Under the pieces are notes generated by a model. The model did not search any database, was not told the origin of the DNA, and saw only the letters and a list, made by a program, of their open reading frames with translations. The translations under genes and the position numbers were made by a program. 64,000 bases of DNA from Maribacter litoralis. Its GTDB lineage: Bacteria > Bacteroidota > Bacteroidia > Flavobacteriales > Flavobacteriaceae. Of the stretch, positions 1-8,436 are shown piece after piece (the stretch's first letter is position 1; each line of letters opens with the position of its first letter). Where the stretch lies: assembly GCF_003075045.1 (NCBI RefSeq), contig NZ_QCZD01000004.1, forward strand, positions 234,119-298,118, in the 5' to 3' direction.

Positions 1-333
1 CTACAGGAGAACGAGCTAAAAATGAGAAAAGATATGCTTGAATCTGCTGTAGAAATGCTTGAAAAAGCAGGATTAAGAGATGTTAAAGGGTATGATAATG
101 AAAGTGCCTTAGGCTTAGGTATTCACGAAATGGGTACCGCCCGTATGGGTAGAGACAGAAAAACATCTGTTCTTAACGGTAATAACCAACTTCATGATGT
201 ACCGAATGTTTATGTAACAGACGGGTCTTTTATGACCTCGGCAAGTTGCGTAAACCCTTCCCTAACCTATATGGCCTTTACGGCCAGAGCTGCAAACCAT
301 GCAGTTCAAGAACTTAAAAAAGGAAACATATAA
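1..333 (+). CDS. GMC family oxidoreductase, C-terminal fragment (5' end outside window)
   Basis: The reading frame is open from base 1 to a stop at 331-333, so only the last ~110 residues are in the window. The tail carries the GMC_oxred_C hallmarks: a G-x-H-E-M-G-T-A-R-M-G stretch with the conserved His, followed by N-V-Y-V-T-D-G-S and later N-P-S-L-T, where the Asn contributes to the flavin site. Known relatives are FAD-dependent sugar or alcohol dehydrogenases. The stop codon overlaps the start of the next gene (TAATG), so the two are translationally coupled. The neighbour is a gluconate 2-dehydrogenase subunit 3-like protein, which suggests a two-subunit periplasmic dehydrogenase. The substrate cannot be deduced. 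Confidence 0.9.
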   Translation, partial: LQENELKMRKDMLESAVEMLEKAGLRDVKGYDNESALGLGIHEMGTARMGRDRKTSVLNGNNQLHDVPNVYVTDGSFMTSASCVNPSLTYMAFTARAANHAVQELKKGNI

Positions 334-980
334 TGGATAGAAGACGCGTTTTAAAAAATATGGGCATGTCACTTGGATATATGGTGGCCACCCCAACCTT
401 ATTGTCGATCGTACAAAGTTGTAAAAGTGAACCAGCGGTAACTTGGACACCTGAGTTTCTAGCTCAAACCGAAGGAAACGTATTAACCAAATTGGTAGAT
501 ATTATTTTACCTAAAACCGATACACCTTCTGCTTCCGAAGTACAGGTAGATGTTTTTATCGACAAATTTGCACAAGACGTAATGGAAAAAGAACAACAAG
601 ATTTCCTTAAAATGTCGATGAATAAATTCATAGATAAAGCATTGGCAGATTCTGGTAAGGAAAAAGCTGAAGATTTGACTACCGAAGATCTTGAACCTGT
701 TTTAGCTAGTTCTTTAAAGTATACTAAAGAGCAGCAAGCAGAAATGTTCGAGACCATAAATAGTTACACTAAAGCAATCTCTGAAGGCACTACTGCAGAA
801 ATAGATGATGAAATATCAAGATTTGCATTTGCCAATAACTTAAGAGGTATGACTATATGGGGCTATAAAGCTTCTGAATATGTTGGCGAAGAAGTATTGG
901 CTTATTTGCCTGTGCCTGGTGAGTACATAGCATGTGGAGATATGCAAGAACTTACAGCTGGTCAGGCATGGTCTTTATAA
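333..980 (+). CDS. Gluconate 2-dehydrogenase subunit 3 family protein (Tat-exported)
   Basis: This 215-residue protein starts with a twin-arginine signal (DRRRVLKNMG, then a hydrophobic stretch ending near a Cys at about residue 30). The remainder is acidic and helical, as is usual for the Gluconate_2-dh3 family (~200 residues), the small partner of membrane-bound GMC dehydrogenases. The ATG overlaps the stop of the GMC gene by one base, confirming both the start and the operon. The Cys after the hydrophobic core could be a lipobox (SIVQSC), so it may be a Tat-exported lipoprotein. Its likely role is to mature or export the flavoprotein subunit. Subunit assignment is by family; the substrate is unknown. 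Confidence 0.85.
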   Translation: MDRRRVLKNMGMSLGYMVATPTLLSIVQSCKSEPAVTWTPEFLAQTEGNVLTKLVDIILPKTDTPSASEVQVDVFIDKFAQDVMEKEQQDFLKMSMNKFIDKALADSGKEKAEDLTTEDLEPVLASSLKYTKEQQAEMFETINSYTKAISEGTTAEIDDEISRFAFANNLRGMTIWGYKASEYVGEEVLAYLPVPGEYIACGDMQELTAGQAWSL

Positions 981-1000
981 CTAAATAACATTCTAATTGT

Positions 1001-1042
1001 AAAAAGCCAAGAGTATATATTTTTTATAGCTCTTGGCTTTTT
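1001..1042 (+). terminator. Intrinsic terminator after the dehydrogenase pair
   Basis: Perfect 13-bp inverted repeat: AAAAAGCCAAGAG pairs with CTCTTGGCTTTTT across a 16-nt A/T loop, with a T-rich 3' arm. It sits 20 bp after the stop of the subunit 3 gene and 19 bp before the next start, separating the two units. Confidence 0.85.
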
Positions 1043-1060
1043 ACTTTAAAAAAACCACTC

Positions 1061-1984
1061 ATGAAAAGACGAAGTTTCATTCAAAAAACTGCATTGACTA
1101 CAGGTGCAATTTCAATAGGAAATACCTTATCATATGCAAATACCTTAAACTCAAAATCAAAGGCTCATACATACAACCTTAAGTATGCGCCCCATTTAGG
1201 TATGTTTAAACATCTTGCTGGCGAAGACCCTATTGATCAATTGAACTTTATGGCCGACCAAGGTTATACCGCATTTGAAGATAATGAAATGCGAAAACGC
1301 CCAGTAGAACAACAGGAAAAAATGGCAAAGACCATGAAGGAACGTGGTCTGGAAATGGGAGTTTTTGTTGCTCATGAGATACATTGGAAAACGCCTAATT
1401 TGGCATCTGGAGACCAGGTAAAAAGAGAAGAATTTTTAAATGATATTAAAAATTCGATAGAAGTTGCCAAACGCGTAAATGCCAAATGGGTAACTGTTGT
1501 ACCCGGTCATGTTGACCTGAAATTAAGAATGGGCTACCAAACTGCAAATGTTGTAGAAAGCCTAAGGCAAGCAGCAGCTTTGTTGGAGCCGCATAAAATC
1601 ACAATGGTGCTAGAGCCTTTGAACTTAAGAAATCATCCAGGACTATTTTTAACCGATTCTCCACAAGCTTTTGAAATCTGTAGAGCGGTCAATTCGCCTT
1701 CATGTAAAATTTTATTTGACATATATCATCAGCAAATACAAGAAGGTAACCTAATACCGAATATGGAAGCTTCGTGGTCTGAAATTGCATACATTCAAAT
1801 AGGCGATAACCCTGGCAGAAAAGAACCTACTACCGGAGAAATAAATTACCATAATGTATTTAAATGGATTCATGAACAAGGGTACAATGGCATTCTTGGT
1901 ATGGAACATGGTAATTCTAGAGACGGTAAAGAAGGGGAATTGGCAGTAATTGAAGCGTATAAAAAGGTAGATGACTTTTTATAG
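1061..1984 (+). CDS. Sugar phosphate isomerase/epimerase-like TIM barrel (hydroxypyruvate isomerase-like), Tat-exported
   Basis: This 307-residue protein opens with a twin-arginine signal (KRRSFIQK followed by a short hydrophobic stretch and SYAN). The body is an AP_endonuc_2/xylose isomerase-like TIM barrel. Candidate catalytic acids are the Glu of MVLEPLNLRNH and the Glu of LGMEHGNS, with Asp/His in FDIYHQQI; these match the two-glutamate arrangement of hydroxypyruvate isomerase (Hyi). Export by Tat is common for Bacteroidota members of the family and implies periplasmic sugar metabolism. It follows the GMC/subunit 3 pair but lies beyond a terminator, so it is probably transcribed separately. 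The exact substrate is not known. Confidence 0.8.
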   Translation: MKRRSFIQKTALTTGAISIGNTLSYANTLNSKSKAHTYNLKYAPHLGMFKHLAGEDPIDQLNFMADQGYTAFEDNEMRKRPVEQQEKMAKTMKERGLEMGVFVAHEIHWKTPNLASGDQVKREEFLNDIKNSIEVAKRVNAKWVTVVPGHVDLKLRMGYQTANVVESLRQAAALLEPHKITMVLEPLNLRNHPGLFLTDSPQAFEICRAVNSPSCKILFDIYHQQIQEGNLIPNMEASWSEIAYIQIGDNPGRKEPTTGEINYHNVFKWIHEQGYNGILGMEHGNSRDGKEGELAVIEAYKKVDDFL

Positions 1985-2033
1985 TTAAGACCAACATCTC
2001 CCCTATTTAAATGGCATAACAAAAGAATGTAAA

Positions 2034-2076
2034 ATGCATTTCATCGAATAGCTTCTATTTTTTCGATGAAATGCAT
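2034..2076. repeat. 15-bp perfect palindrome (stem-loop) upstream of the small membrane peptides
   Basis: ATGCATTTCATCGAA (2034-2048) is perfectly inverted at 2062-2076, separated by 13 nt. There is no T-run directly after the 3' arm, so it is not a standard intrinsic terminator. It ends 43 bp before the first small membrane peptide gene and could end the isomerase transcript, protect RNA, or act as an operator. Confidence 0.6.
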
Positions 2077-2119
2077 ATTTAAAATGTAAGAATTAACTTA
2101 CTTATTCGTTATTTTGTAT

Positions 2120-2320
2120 ATGTCCCAATACCTACTAACATTACTCGTCTATGCCGGTCTTCTACTGGCCTCAAAATTATCCTTTTATATTTATAAAAAG
2201 ATAAAATCAAATTCATTTGAACTATTTCAAATGAAACTAACCTACAAGTGGTTCAACTTCAAAAGTGCCGTAAAATTGACATTTCATAGTCTTTTTAACG
2301 ATACCATTAAATTTCCGTAA
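2120..2320 (+). CDS. Small membrane protein, 66 aa, unknown function
   Basis: A TTG six bases upstream could extend the frame, but the ATG at 2120 gives an N-terminus (MSQYLLTLLVYAGLLL) that lines up with the small gene starting at 2371 (MENYITILMIYAAALL), which decides the start. One N-terminal transmembrane helix (about residues 4-25) is followed by a basic, Phe/Lys-rich tail. No family is recognised. The tail could be spurious read-through of a shorter peptide-like gene. It is on the strand opposite nrdA and ends in the region of the shared bidirectional terminator. Confidence 0.45.
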   Translation: MSQYLLTLLVYAGLLLASKLSFYIYKKIKSNSFELFQMKLTYKWFNFKSAVKLTFHSLFNDTIKFP

Positions 2321-2370
2321 TCCAAATTGAATTTTACTGCGTATATAACTTATACCCTAATACTTAAGTT

Positions 2371-2460
2371 ATGGAAAATTACATCACAATATTGATGATA
2401 TATGCAGCTGCCTTGTTATTTACAACGGTTTTAAAGCCATATATCACGAACGACAAATAA
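2371..2460 (+). CDS. Tiny membrane peptide, 29 aa, related to its upstream neighbour
   Basis: ATG at 2371 to TAA at 2458-2460 encodes 29 residues, a single transmembrane helix with a short basic/acidic end (KPYITNDK). Its first 16 residues align with the protein encoded at 2120 (shared Y4, L8, Y11, A12, L15, L16 plus conservative I/L/V/M exchanges). It is followed at 2497 by a strong terminator, which supports a transcribed unit. Function unknown. Confidence 0.45.
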   Translation: MENYITILMIYAAALLFTTVLKPYITNDK

Positions 2461-2496
2461 AAGTCCCCTTACTTAACCTCTGGCTTAGCCATATGT

Positions 2497-2527
2497 AAAA
2501 AAGACCCCATTTTGTGGGGTCTTTTTT
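2497..2527. terminator. Bidirectional intrinsic terminator between small peptide genes and nrdA
   Basis: AAAAAAGACCCCA pairs with TGGGGTCTTTTTT around a TTTTG loop. A-run and T-run on the two sides allow it to work in both directions, for the plus-strand peptide unit and for nrdA, whose stop is at 2554. Confidence 0.9.
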
Positions 2528-2553
2528 ATGGTTAATTTTAAAATTTCGAATGA

Positions 2554-5034
2554 TTAAGAGCCACACATTAAACAATCATCATCTGCTTGCCCTTCTTTAG
2601 CCCTAGCGATCATTTCTTTCATCTCTTGCGGAGATAGCGGTTCAACATCCAAATCTGCCTGAGGCGCCACTTTAGAAACTGCAGATTCAGTGATCACAAC
2701 TTCACTATCTATAGCTGTAACTACTTCGGTTTTCTTAACCTCATCGGTAGCAACTACTTTTTTCTTGCTATTATCTAAGGTAAACTTGATTGCATCTACA
2801 GCTGCTTTGGTACGTAGGTAATACATTCCTGTTTTTAAACCACTCTTCCATGCATAAAAGTGCATTGAGGTCAGTTTAGAATAGTTGGCGTTTTCCATGA
2901 ACAAATTCAATGATTGACTTTGATCAATAAAATAACCTCTTTGTCTAGACATATCAATAATGTCTTTCATACTAAGCTCCCAAACGGTTTTATATAGGTC
3001 TCTAATGTCTTGCGGAATGGTTTCTATATGCTGTATAGACCCATTAGCCCTCATTAGCTCTTGTTTCATACTTTCGTTCCACATACCCAACTCCACTAAA
3101 TCTTCTAAAAGATGCTTGTTGACCACTATAAACTCTCCAGACAGTACACGTCTTGTATAAATATTAGAGGTATATGGTTCAAAACACTCGTTGTTTCCTA
3201 GAATTTGCGAAGTTGAAGCAGTAGGCATAGGTGCTACCAAGAGAGAATTTCTAACTCCGTTAGACTTTACTTCTTTACGAAGCTTCGTCCAATCCCATCT
3301 TCCAGATAATTCATCATCCTTTATACCCCACATATTATATTGAAATTCACCATTCGCCATTGGCGAACCTTCAAAAGTAGAGTATGGTCCTTCTTCTTTT
3401 GCCATTTCCATAGAAGCTGTCACCGCAGCAAAATACAAGGTTTCAAAAATCTCTTGATTTAGTTTTTTAGCGGCATCACTGGTAAATGGTAAGCGTAGCA
3501 TTATAAAAGCATCTGCTAAACCTTGAACTCCCAAACCAACAGGTCTATGACGCATATTGGAGTTTTCAGCCTCTTTGACCGGATAATAATTTCTATCGAT
3601 AACCTTGTTCAAGTTTTTGGTTACCCTTTTTGTTACCTTGAACAATTCTTTATGATCAAATTCACCATTTTTAACGAACATTGGCAATGCAATAGACGCC
3701 AAATTACAGACAGCAACCTCATCTGGTGCAGTATATTCCATTATCTCGGTACAAAGATTAGATGAGCGAATAGTACCTAGGTTTTGTTGATTGCTCTTAC
3801 GGTTGGCCGCATCTTTGTATAGCATATACGGAGTACCTGTCTCTATTTGAGATTCTAGTATTTTTTCCCAAAGCTCACGAGCCTTAACTGTTTTTCTACC
3901 TTTACCTTCCGCTTCATATTTAAGATAAAGCTTTTCAAACTCATCACTATGTCTATTATAAAGATCAGGACATTCATTTGGGCACATTAAGGTCCAATCT
4001 TCATTAGCTTCGACCCTTCTCATGAACAAATCTGAAATCCACATGGCATAAAACAAATCCCTTGCACGCATTTCTTCTTTACCATGATTCTTTTTAAGAT
4101 CCAAAAACTCAAAAATATCGGCATGCCAAGGTTCTAAATAGATAGCAAAACTACCTTTTCGTTTACCGCCACCTTGATCTACATACCTTGCCGTATCATT
4201 AAAAACTTGCAGCATTGGCACAATACCATTTGAAGTACCGTTGGTACCTGCTATATAAGATCCTGTAGCTCTAATATTATGTATAGACAAACCGATACCA
4301 CCTGCCGATTGTGAAATTTTAGCGGTTTGTTTTAATGTATCGTAAATACCCTCTATACTGTCATCTTTCATAGCCAAAAGAAAACATGAGGACATTTGAG
4401 GTTTTGGAGTACCAGAATTGAACAATGTTGGCGTAGCGTGGGTAAAATACTTTTTGGACATAAGTTCATATGTCTCAATAGCAGCATCTAAATCATTTAA
4501 ATGTATACCAACAGATACACGCATTAACATATGTTGAGGACGCTCAGCGATCTTTCCATTAATTTTTAATAAATAAGAACGCTCTAATGTTTTAAAACCG
4601 AAATAGTCGTAGCTAAAATCCCTGTTATATATAATCGTAGAATCTAATCTCTCAGAGTTTTCAGAAATTACTTTATGAACCTCATCCGATAGTAAAGGAG
4701 CCTTTTTACCCGTTCTTGGGTTTACATAGGTATATAAATCGTTCATTGTTTGAGAAAACGACTTTTTTGTATTCTTATGTAGGTTGGAAACAGAAATACG
4801 TGCAGCCAATTTTGCATAATCTGGGTGAGTAGTTGTCATGGTCGCCGCTATCTCTGCCGCAAGATTATCCAATTCAGAGGTTGTTACCCCATCATATAAT
4901 CCTTCTATGACTCTCATGGCAACTTTAAGCGGATCAACAAGACCGTTTAGACCATAACATAATTTACGTACACGTGCAGTGATCTTATCGAACATGACCA
5001 CTTCTTTTCTTCCATCTCTTTTAACTACGAACAT
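2554..5034 (-). CDS. nrdA: Ribonucleoside-diphosphate reductase, class Ia alpha subunit
   Basis: This 826-residue large subunit reduces ribonucleotides to deoxyribonucleotides with the radical supplied by NrdB. An N-terminal ATP-cone (about residues 1-90, starting [10 protein letters not shown]) indicates dATP/ATP overall activity control. The active site is complete: C217 (MSSCFLL), N426/C428/E430 (SSNLCTE) and C443 (AVCNLAS). The C-terminal redox pair C821-x-x-C824 (DDDCLMCGS), which passes electrons from thioredoxin or glutaredoxin, is present. A variable Lys/Val-rich linker (about 760-810) precedes the tail. It lies 121 bp downstream of nrdB on the same strand; the two form an operon ending at the 2497-2527 terminator. 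Confidence 0.97.
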   Translation of the reverse strand: MFVVKRDGRKEVVMFDKITARVRKLCYGLNGLVDPLKVAMRVIEGLYDGVTTSELDNLAAEIAATMTTTHPDYAKLAARISVSNLHKNTKKSFSQTMNDLYTYVNPRTGKKAPLLSDEVHKVISENSERLDSTIIYNRDFSYDYFGFKTLERSYLLKINGKIAERPQHMLMRVSVGIHLNDLDAAIETYELMSKKYFTHATPTLFNSGTPKPQMSSCFLLAMKDDSIEGIYDTLKQTAKISQSAGGIGLSIHNIRATGSYIAGTNGTSNGIVPMLQVFNDTARYVDQGGGKRKGSFAIYLEPWHADIFEFLDLKKNHGKEEMRARDLFYAMWISDLFMRRVEANEDWTLMCPNECPDLYNRHSDEFEKLYLKYEAEGKGRKTVKARELWEKILESQIETGTPYMLYKDAANRKSNQQNLGTIRSSNLCTEIMEYTAPDEVAVCNLASIALPMFVKNGEFDHKELFKVTKRVTKNLNKVIDRNYYPVKEAENSNMRHRPVGLGVQGLADAFIMLRLPFTSDAAKKLNQEIFETLYFAAVTASMEMAKEEGPYSTFEGSPMANGEFQYNMWGIKDDELSGRWDWTKLRKEVKSNGVRNSLLVAPMPTASTSQILGNNECFEPYTSNIYTRRVLSGEFIVVNKHLLEDLVELGMWNESMKQELMRANGSIQHIETIPQDIRDLYKTVWELSMKDIIDMSRQRGYFIDQSQSLNLFMENANYSKLTSMHFYAWKSGLKTGMYYLRTKAAVDAIKFTLDNSKKKVVATDEVKKTEVVTAIDSEVVITESAVSKVAPQADLDVEPLSPQEMKEMIARAKEGQADDDCLMCGS

Positions 5035-5155
5035 TGGCTACAAAAATTTTAGGTTACTACTATTTTAAAATTTTTAAATGTTAAAAATTTAACATTTAAA
5101 ATAAATGCACAACATTCCAATGATTAGCATAAAGAATGTTAATACTGTATATTAT

Positions 5156-6142
5156 TTAGAAATCGGCGTCGAAGCTGATTTTCTGGGAATCATCATCCTT
5201 ATCTTTATTCAAAACACCTGCTTTCTGATATTCAGATACACGTTTCTCAAAGAAATTGGTCTTACCCTGTAATGAAATCATATCCATAAAGTCAAATGGA
5301 TTACTAGCATTGTAGACCCTATCACATTCTAATTCAACCAACAGTCTATCGGTTACAAATTCTAAATACTGGGTCATTAATTTGGAGTTCATACCAATTA
5401 AACTAACCGGTAATGATTCTGTGATAAACTCGCGTTCTATGTCTAGGGCATTGGTCAAAATCTCCGTTATACGTTCTTTCGGCACTTTATTCATTAAGTG
5501 CTTGTTATGCAAGTGAACGGCATAATCGCAATGCATACCTTCATCTCGTGATATAAGCTCGTTTGAAAAAGTTAAACCAGGCATTAACCCTCTTTTTTTC
5601 AACCAAAATATGGAACAAAATGCTCCGGAGAAAAATATGCCTTCAACTGCTGCGAACGCGATTAAACGTTCGGCAAAACTTGGAGATTCAATCCAGTTTA
5701 AAGCCCAATCTGCTTTTTTCTTAATTGCAGGAAAATTTTCTAATGCTTTAAAAAGTACATTTTTTTCCTTTTCATCTTTCACATAAGTATCAATCAACAA
5801 AGAATAGGTTTCAGAATGAATGTTCTCCATCATAATCTGAAATCCGTAAAAGAATTTTGCCTCTGCATACTGAACTTCACTGACAAAATTTTCGGCCAAG
5901 TTTTCATTGACTATTCCGTCAGAAGCGGCAAAGAATGCAAGAATATGTTTTATAAAGTAGCGCTCATCATCATTCAACTTATTATTCCAGTCATTCAAGT
6001 CTTCATGCAAATCAATTTCCTCTGCTGTCCAAAAACAAGCCTCACATTTTTTATACCATTCCCATAGGTCATCATGTTTAATAGGGAAAATAACAAAACG
6101 ATCATCATTTGGCTCCAAAATAGGCTCTAAAGCTGTGGACAT
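5156..6142 (-). CDS. nrdB: Ribonucleoside-diphosphate reductase, class Ia beta subunit
   Basis: This 328-residue small subunit holds the di-iron centre and tyrosyl radical. All metal ligands can be placed: D44 (EEID), E106 and H109 (MENIH), E167 (AVEG), E201 and H204 (RDEGMH). The radical tyrosine is Y113, four residues after H109 as in E. coli NrdB (H118/Y122), so this is a tyrosyl-radical class Ia enzyme and not a class Ic (Phe) variant. The acidic C-terminus ([16 protein letters not shown]) is the expected NrdA docking tail. It is first in the nrdB-nrdA operon; no NrdR box was recognised upstream. Confidence 0.96.
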   Translation of the reverse strand: MSTALEPILEPNDDRFVIFPIKHDDLWEWYKKCEACFWTAEEIDLHEDLNDWNNKLNDDERYFIKHILAFFAASDGIVNENLAENFVSEVQYAEAKFFYGFQIMMENIHSETYSLLIDTYVKDEKEKNVLFKALENFPAIKKKADWALNWIESPSFAERLIAFAAVEGIFFSGAFCSIFWLKKRGLMPGLTFSNELISRDEGMHCDYAVHLHNKHLMNKVPKERITEILTNALDIEREFITESLPVSLIGMNSKLMTQYLEFVTDRLLVELECDRVYNASNPFDFMDMISLQGKTNFFEKRVSEYQKAGVLNKDKDDDSQKISFDADF

Positions 6143-6631
6143 AGTATTTAAATTTTTAAAATTAGTTGTGAAAAAGAATACAATCTTCTTTCATGAAGGT
6201 ACTAACAAAGATTCAAAATTGTATTGAAAATATGAAGCTAGTTTAGGTATTTGCCTTACAAAGTTTTTAACATAACATGTTGAAATGTGCTCTCGTTCTA
6301 AGTGTTCACTACCCTCAACGAAATAAGGGCTCAGCGTTAATTTTAGGTAAAGTTTAAACATGTTTTTTTTAAACCAAAAAGTATAAAAAATCATACTAAA
6401 TGGTTTATTGGTGAAAGCTTGAAATAAGGTGAAAGTTAGTATCTAAAATAAAAAATGTACGGCCCCACTAATGCTTCTATTATGAAAAATGCCCACCAAG
6501 ACTAATAAAGGTAGTTCCCCCGAAACCTTTTCTTAGAATGTAATCATACGACTAAACGTATTAATACTATTTGGCGCTCAAACATTAGATATAAGGCAAC
6601 ATACACTACCTTATAAAGAACCGTACTATTT
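6143..6631. other. Intergenic region between nrdB and a secreted-protein gene (489 bp), no gene seen
   Basis: This should contain the nrdB promoter. On the minus strand, AATCTTTG and AATTTTG stretches near 6195-6215 resemble imperfect -7 boxes, but none fits TANNTTTG. Only one short open frame (6191-6394) is present and it has no support. No riboswitch or tRNA was recognised. Confidence 0.4.
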
Positions 6632-7195
6632 TTAAACTTTTATACCTGCTTTAAAGACTCCTTGAACTTTCAAAGATTCTCCGTTTGCATTCTCTAATTG
6701 TACTTCTAATTTTCCATCTACTTTATTAGAAATACTCTCTGTAATTATAATATCTCCAGATTTGATAAAGAAAGGTAATTCACTCACCTCCTTTAAATCT
6801 GCAAAACCATAAACACCGTTAAAACTATTGATCAAACAGTGAATATTCTTTATTTTATGTTTACCCGTTGGCACTCCCTTAGTTTTCTTATAATCAGAAG
6901 CTATAATAAATTCAAGGTTATGTTTTTTACCGGCATCACAATCTGTGAAGCTCAACACCAACTTATCTGCTTTATTGCCAAACTTATCTAGCTCCGTAAT
7001 TCTTTTAAAAGATGCAGAACCGTCTATGTGAAAACTAGAACTACCACCTATATTAAAACTACAAGTGCCATTCTCTAAACTTGCGTTTCCTATTTCACTT
7101 TTAGCCCCACTGGCCAACAACATAAATGGAACTATACCAAAACAAATCAATTTCAATGATTTACCAACAAACCGTAAAGTACTCTGTAAGATCAT
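6632..7195 (-). CDS. Secreted protein of unknown function, 187 aa
   Basis: An N-terminal hydrophobic segment (about residues 12-30, KLICFGIVPFMLLASGAKS) looks like a signal peptide cleaved after SGAKS or nearby. The mature part is beta-rich, with Gly/Ser-rich strands and three Cys (near residues 43, 90 and 120), and ends in a strand-like VQGVFKAGIKV. It resembles small Bacteroidota export proteins with a beta-sandwich, but I do not recognise the family. A 46-residue membrane peptide gene lies 15 bp upstream on the same strand, so they are probably co-transcribed. Confidence 0.6.
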   Translation of the reverse strand: MILQSTLRFVGKSLKLICFGIVPFMLLASGAKSEIGNASLENGTCSFNIGGSSSFHIDGSASFKRITELDKFGNKADKLVLSFTDCDAGKKHNLEFIIASDYKKTKGVPTGKHKIKNIHCLINSFNGVYGFADLKEVSELPFFIKSGDIIITESISNKVDGKLEVQLENANGESLKVQGVFKAGIKV

Positions 7196-7210
7196 TAGTT
7201 AAACTTTGAA

Positions 7211-7351
7211 TTATGGTCTATTCACTTTAGTTAAATTCTGTTCAATAGCTACTTCCATATTTCCACTAAAAGATTCTTCATCTTCCATTACATGAGATGC
7301 GATCAACAAGATCACAATAAAAAATGCCAACATAACACCGCATCTTCTCAT
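7211..7351 (-). CDS. Small membrane or secreted peptide, 46 aa
   Basis: ATG at 7351-7349 to TAA at 7213-7211. The sequence begins MRRCGVMLAFFIVILLIASH, a basic start followed by one transmembrane helix or uncleaved signal, then an acidic segment (MEDEESF) and a short polar tail. It ends 15 bp before the 187-residue secreted protein on the same strand, suggesting an operon. No family is recognised; support comes from the membrane profile and tight spacing. Confidence 0.5.
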   Translation of the reverse strand: MRRCGVMLAFFIVILLIASHVMEDEESFSGNMEVAIEQNLTKVNRP

Positions 7352-7656
7352 TTCTATTTCATTTATAATATACTGAACTCTAGGCTAAAGGTAATTTTAA
7401 GGCTAAATAGCCTATAGCTATTTTGTATAATCTGTGCTCTTTTATGTATAAACGGACCATGAAAAATTGAAAAGATTTACTGAAAATATAAAATGTAAGT
7501 CTTTTCTTTCATTTTGATATGATTTAGAAAGGTTTAACACCCTTAACGCAAAATATACCGATTACACTAAAATTTCATCCATTGATACAAATTAGCATAT
7601 GAAAACTGCACAAACGCTTAATTTTTCATAACTTTCTAACTTGATACCCTAACATT
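7352..7656. other. Divergent intergenic region (305 bp), no gene seen
   Basis: An AT-rich spacer between the minus-strand small-peptide operon and the plus-strand LytTR regulator. It should hold promoters in both directions, but no clear TANNTTTG box, repeat or RNA gene was found. Confidence 0.35.
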
Positions 7657-8391
7657 ATGCTACAAGCTGTAATTGTTGATGATGAAATAAAAGCACTACA
7701 AAGCTTAACGTGGGAGCTCACTAATTTTAGTGATGAAATTAATGTAATTGCTTCATTTACAAATCCGAACGAAGCACTATCGTACTTAGAAACACACACG
7801 CCAGATTGCCTATTTTTAGATATAGAAATGCCCACAATGGACGGATTTCAATTTATTAGAAAACTGACCAACAAAAATTTTCCTGTTGTAATAACCACCG
7901 CTTACAATCAATATGCCTTAAAAGCTATTAAAAGTCAAGCCTTAGATTATCTTTTAAAACCGATCGATACCGATGATCTAGAAGAAACCATTGTAAAGAT
8001 CAAAAAGTTTAACAGTAAGAACTTTTCTGTTGAAAAGTTAGAAATGGCCCTTTTAAATTATAACTCTAGAGCCGTTCACAAGCGAATTACGCTAAATACA
8101 GACGGTAAATTGCTATTTTTAGAGAGTGATGAAATATTGTATGCCGAATCTGATGGTAATTATAGTACCATTTTTTTAACCGATGGTCAAAAAATAGTGC
8201 TAACCAAAAAACTGAAGGAGGTTAATGAATTATTACCTTCCGATTCTTTTTTCAGGATTCATAATTCATATATCATCAACCTTAATAAGATAAAGGAATT
8301 TTTAAAGACAGATGGTTATGTAGTCTTAAAATCGAACCATAAAATACCCGTTTCCCGACAAAAAAAATCAGATTTTTTAGACATGTTATAG
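7657..8391 (+). CDS. LytTR family response regulator
   Basis: This 244-residue regulator has an N-terminal receiver domain (residues 1-120) with acidic pocket D8/D9 (IVDDE), phospho-acceptor D55 (LFLDIEMP) and Lys in LLKPID. A LytTR DNA-binding domain follows (about 140-244: ITLNTDGKLLFL, FFRIHNSYIINL, PVSRQKK). It is the expected partner of the histidine kinase starting 45 bp downstream; such pairs regulate surface or metabolic genes. Targets are unknown. The regulator precedes the kinase, the reverse of the classical lytSR order. Confidence 0.93.
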   Translation: MLQAVIVDDEIKALQSLTWELTNFSDEINVIASFTNPNEALSYLETHTPDCLFLDIEMPTMDGFQFIRKLTNKNFPVVITTAYNQYALKAIKSQALDYLLKPIDTDDLEETIVKIKKFNSKNFSVEKLEMALLNYNSRAVHKRITLNTDGKLLFLESDEILYAESDGNYSTIFLTDGQKIVLTKKLKEVNELLPSDSFFRIHNSYIINLNKIKEFLKTDGYVVLKSNHKIPVSRQKKSDFLDML

Positions 8392-8436
8392 GGCTTTCCC
8401 CTAACAGAATTTTTCAAAGCTTTTTCTCAATCAATA

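Noticed and set aside
6191..6394. Minus-strand 67-residue open frame upstream of nrdB
   Set aside because: AT-rich, lies in the nrdB control region, with no membrane, motif or operon support.
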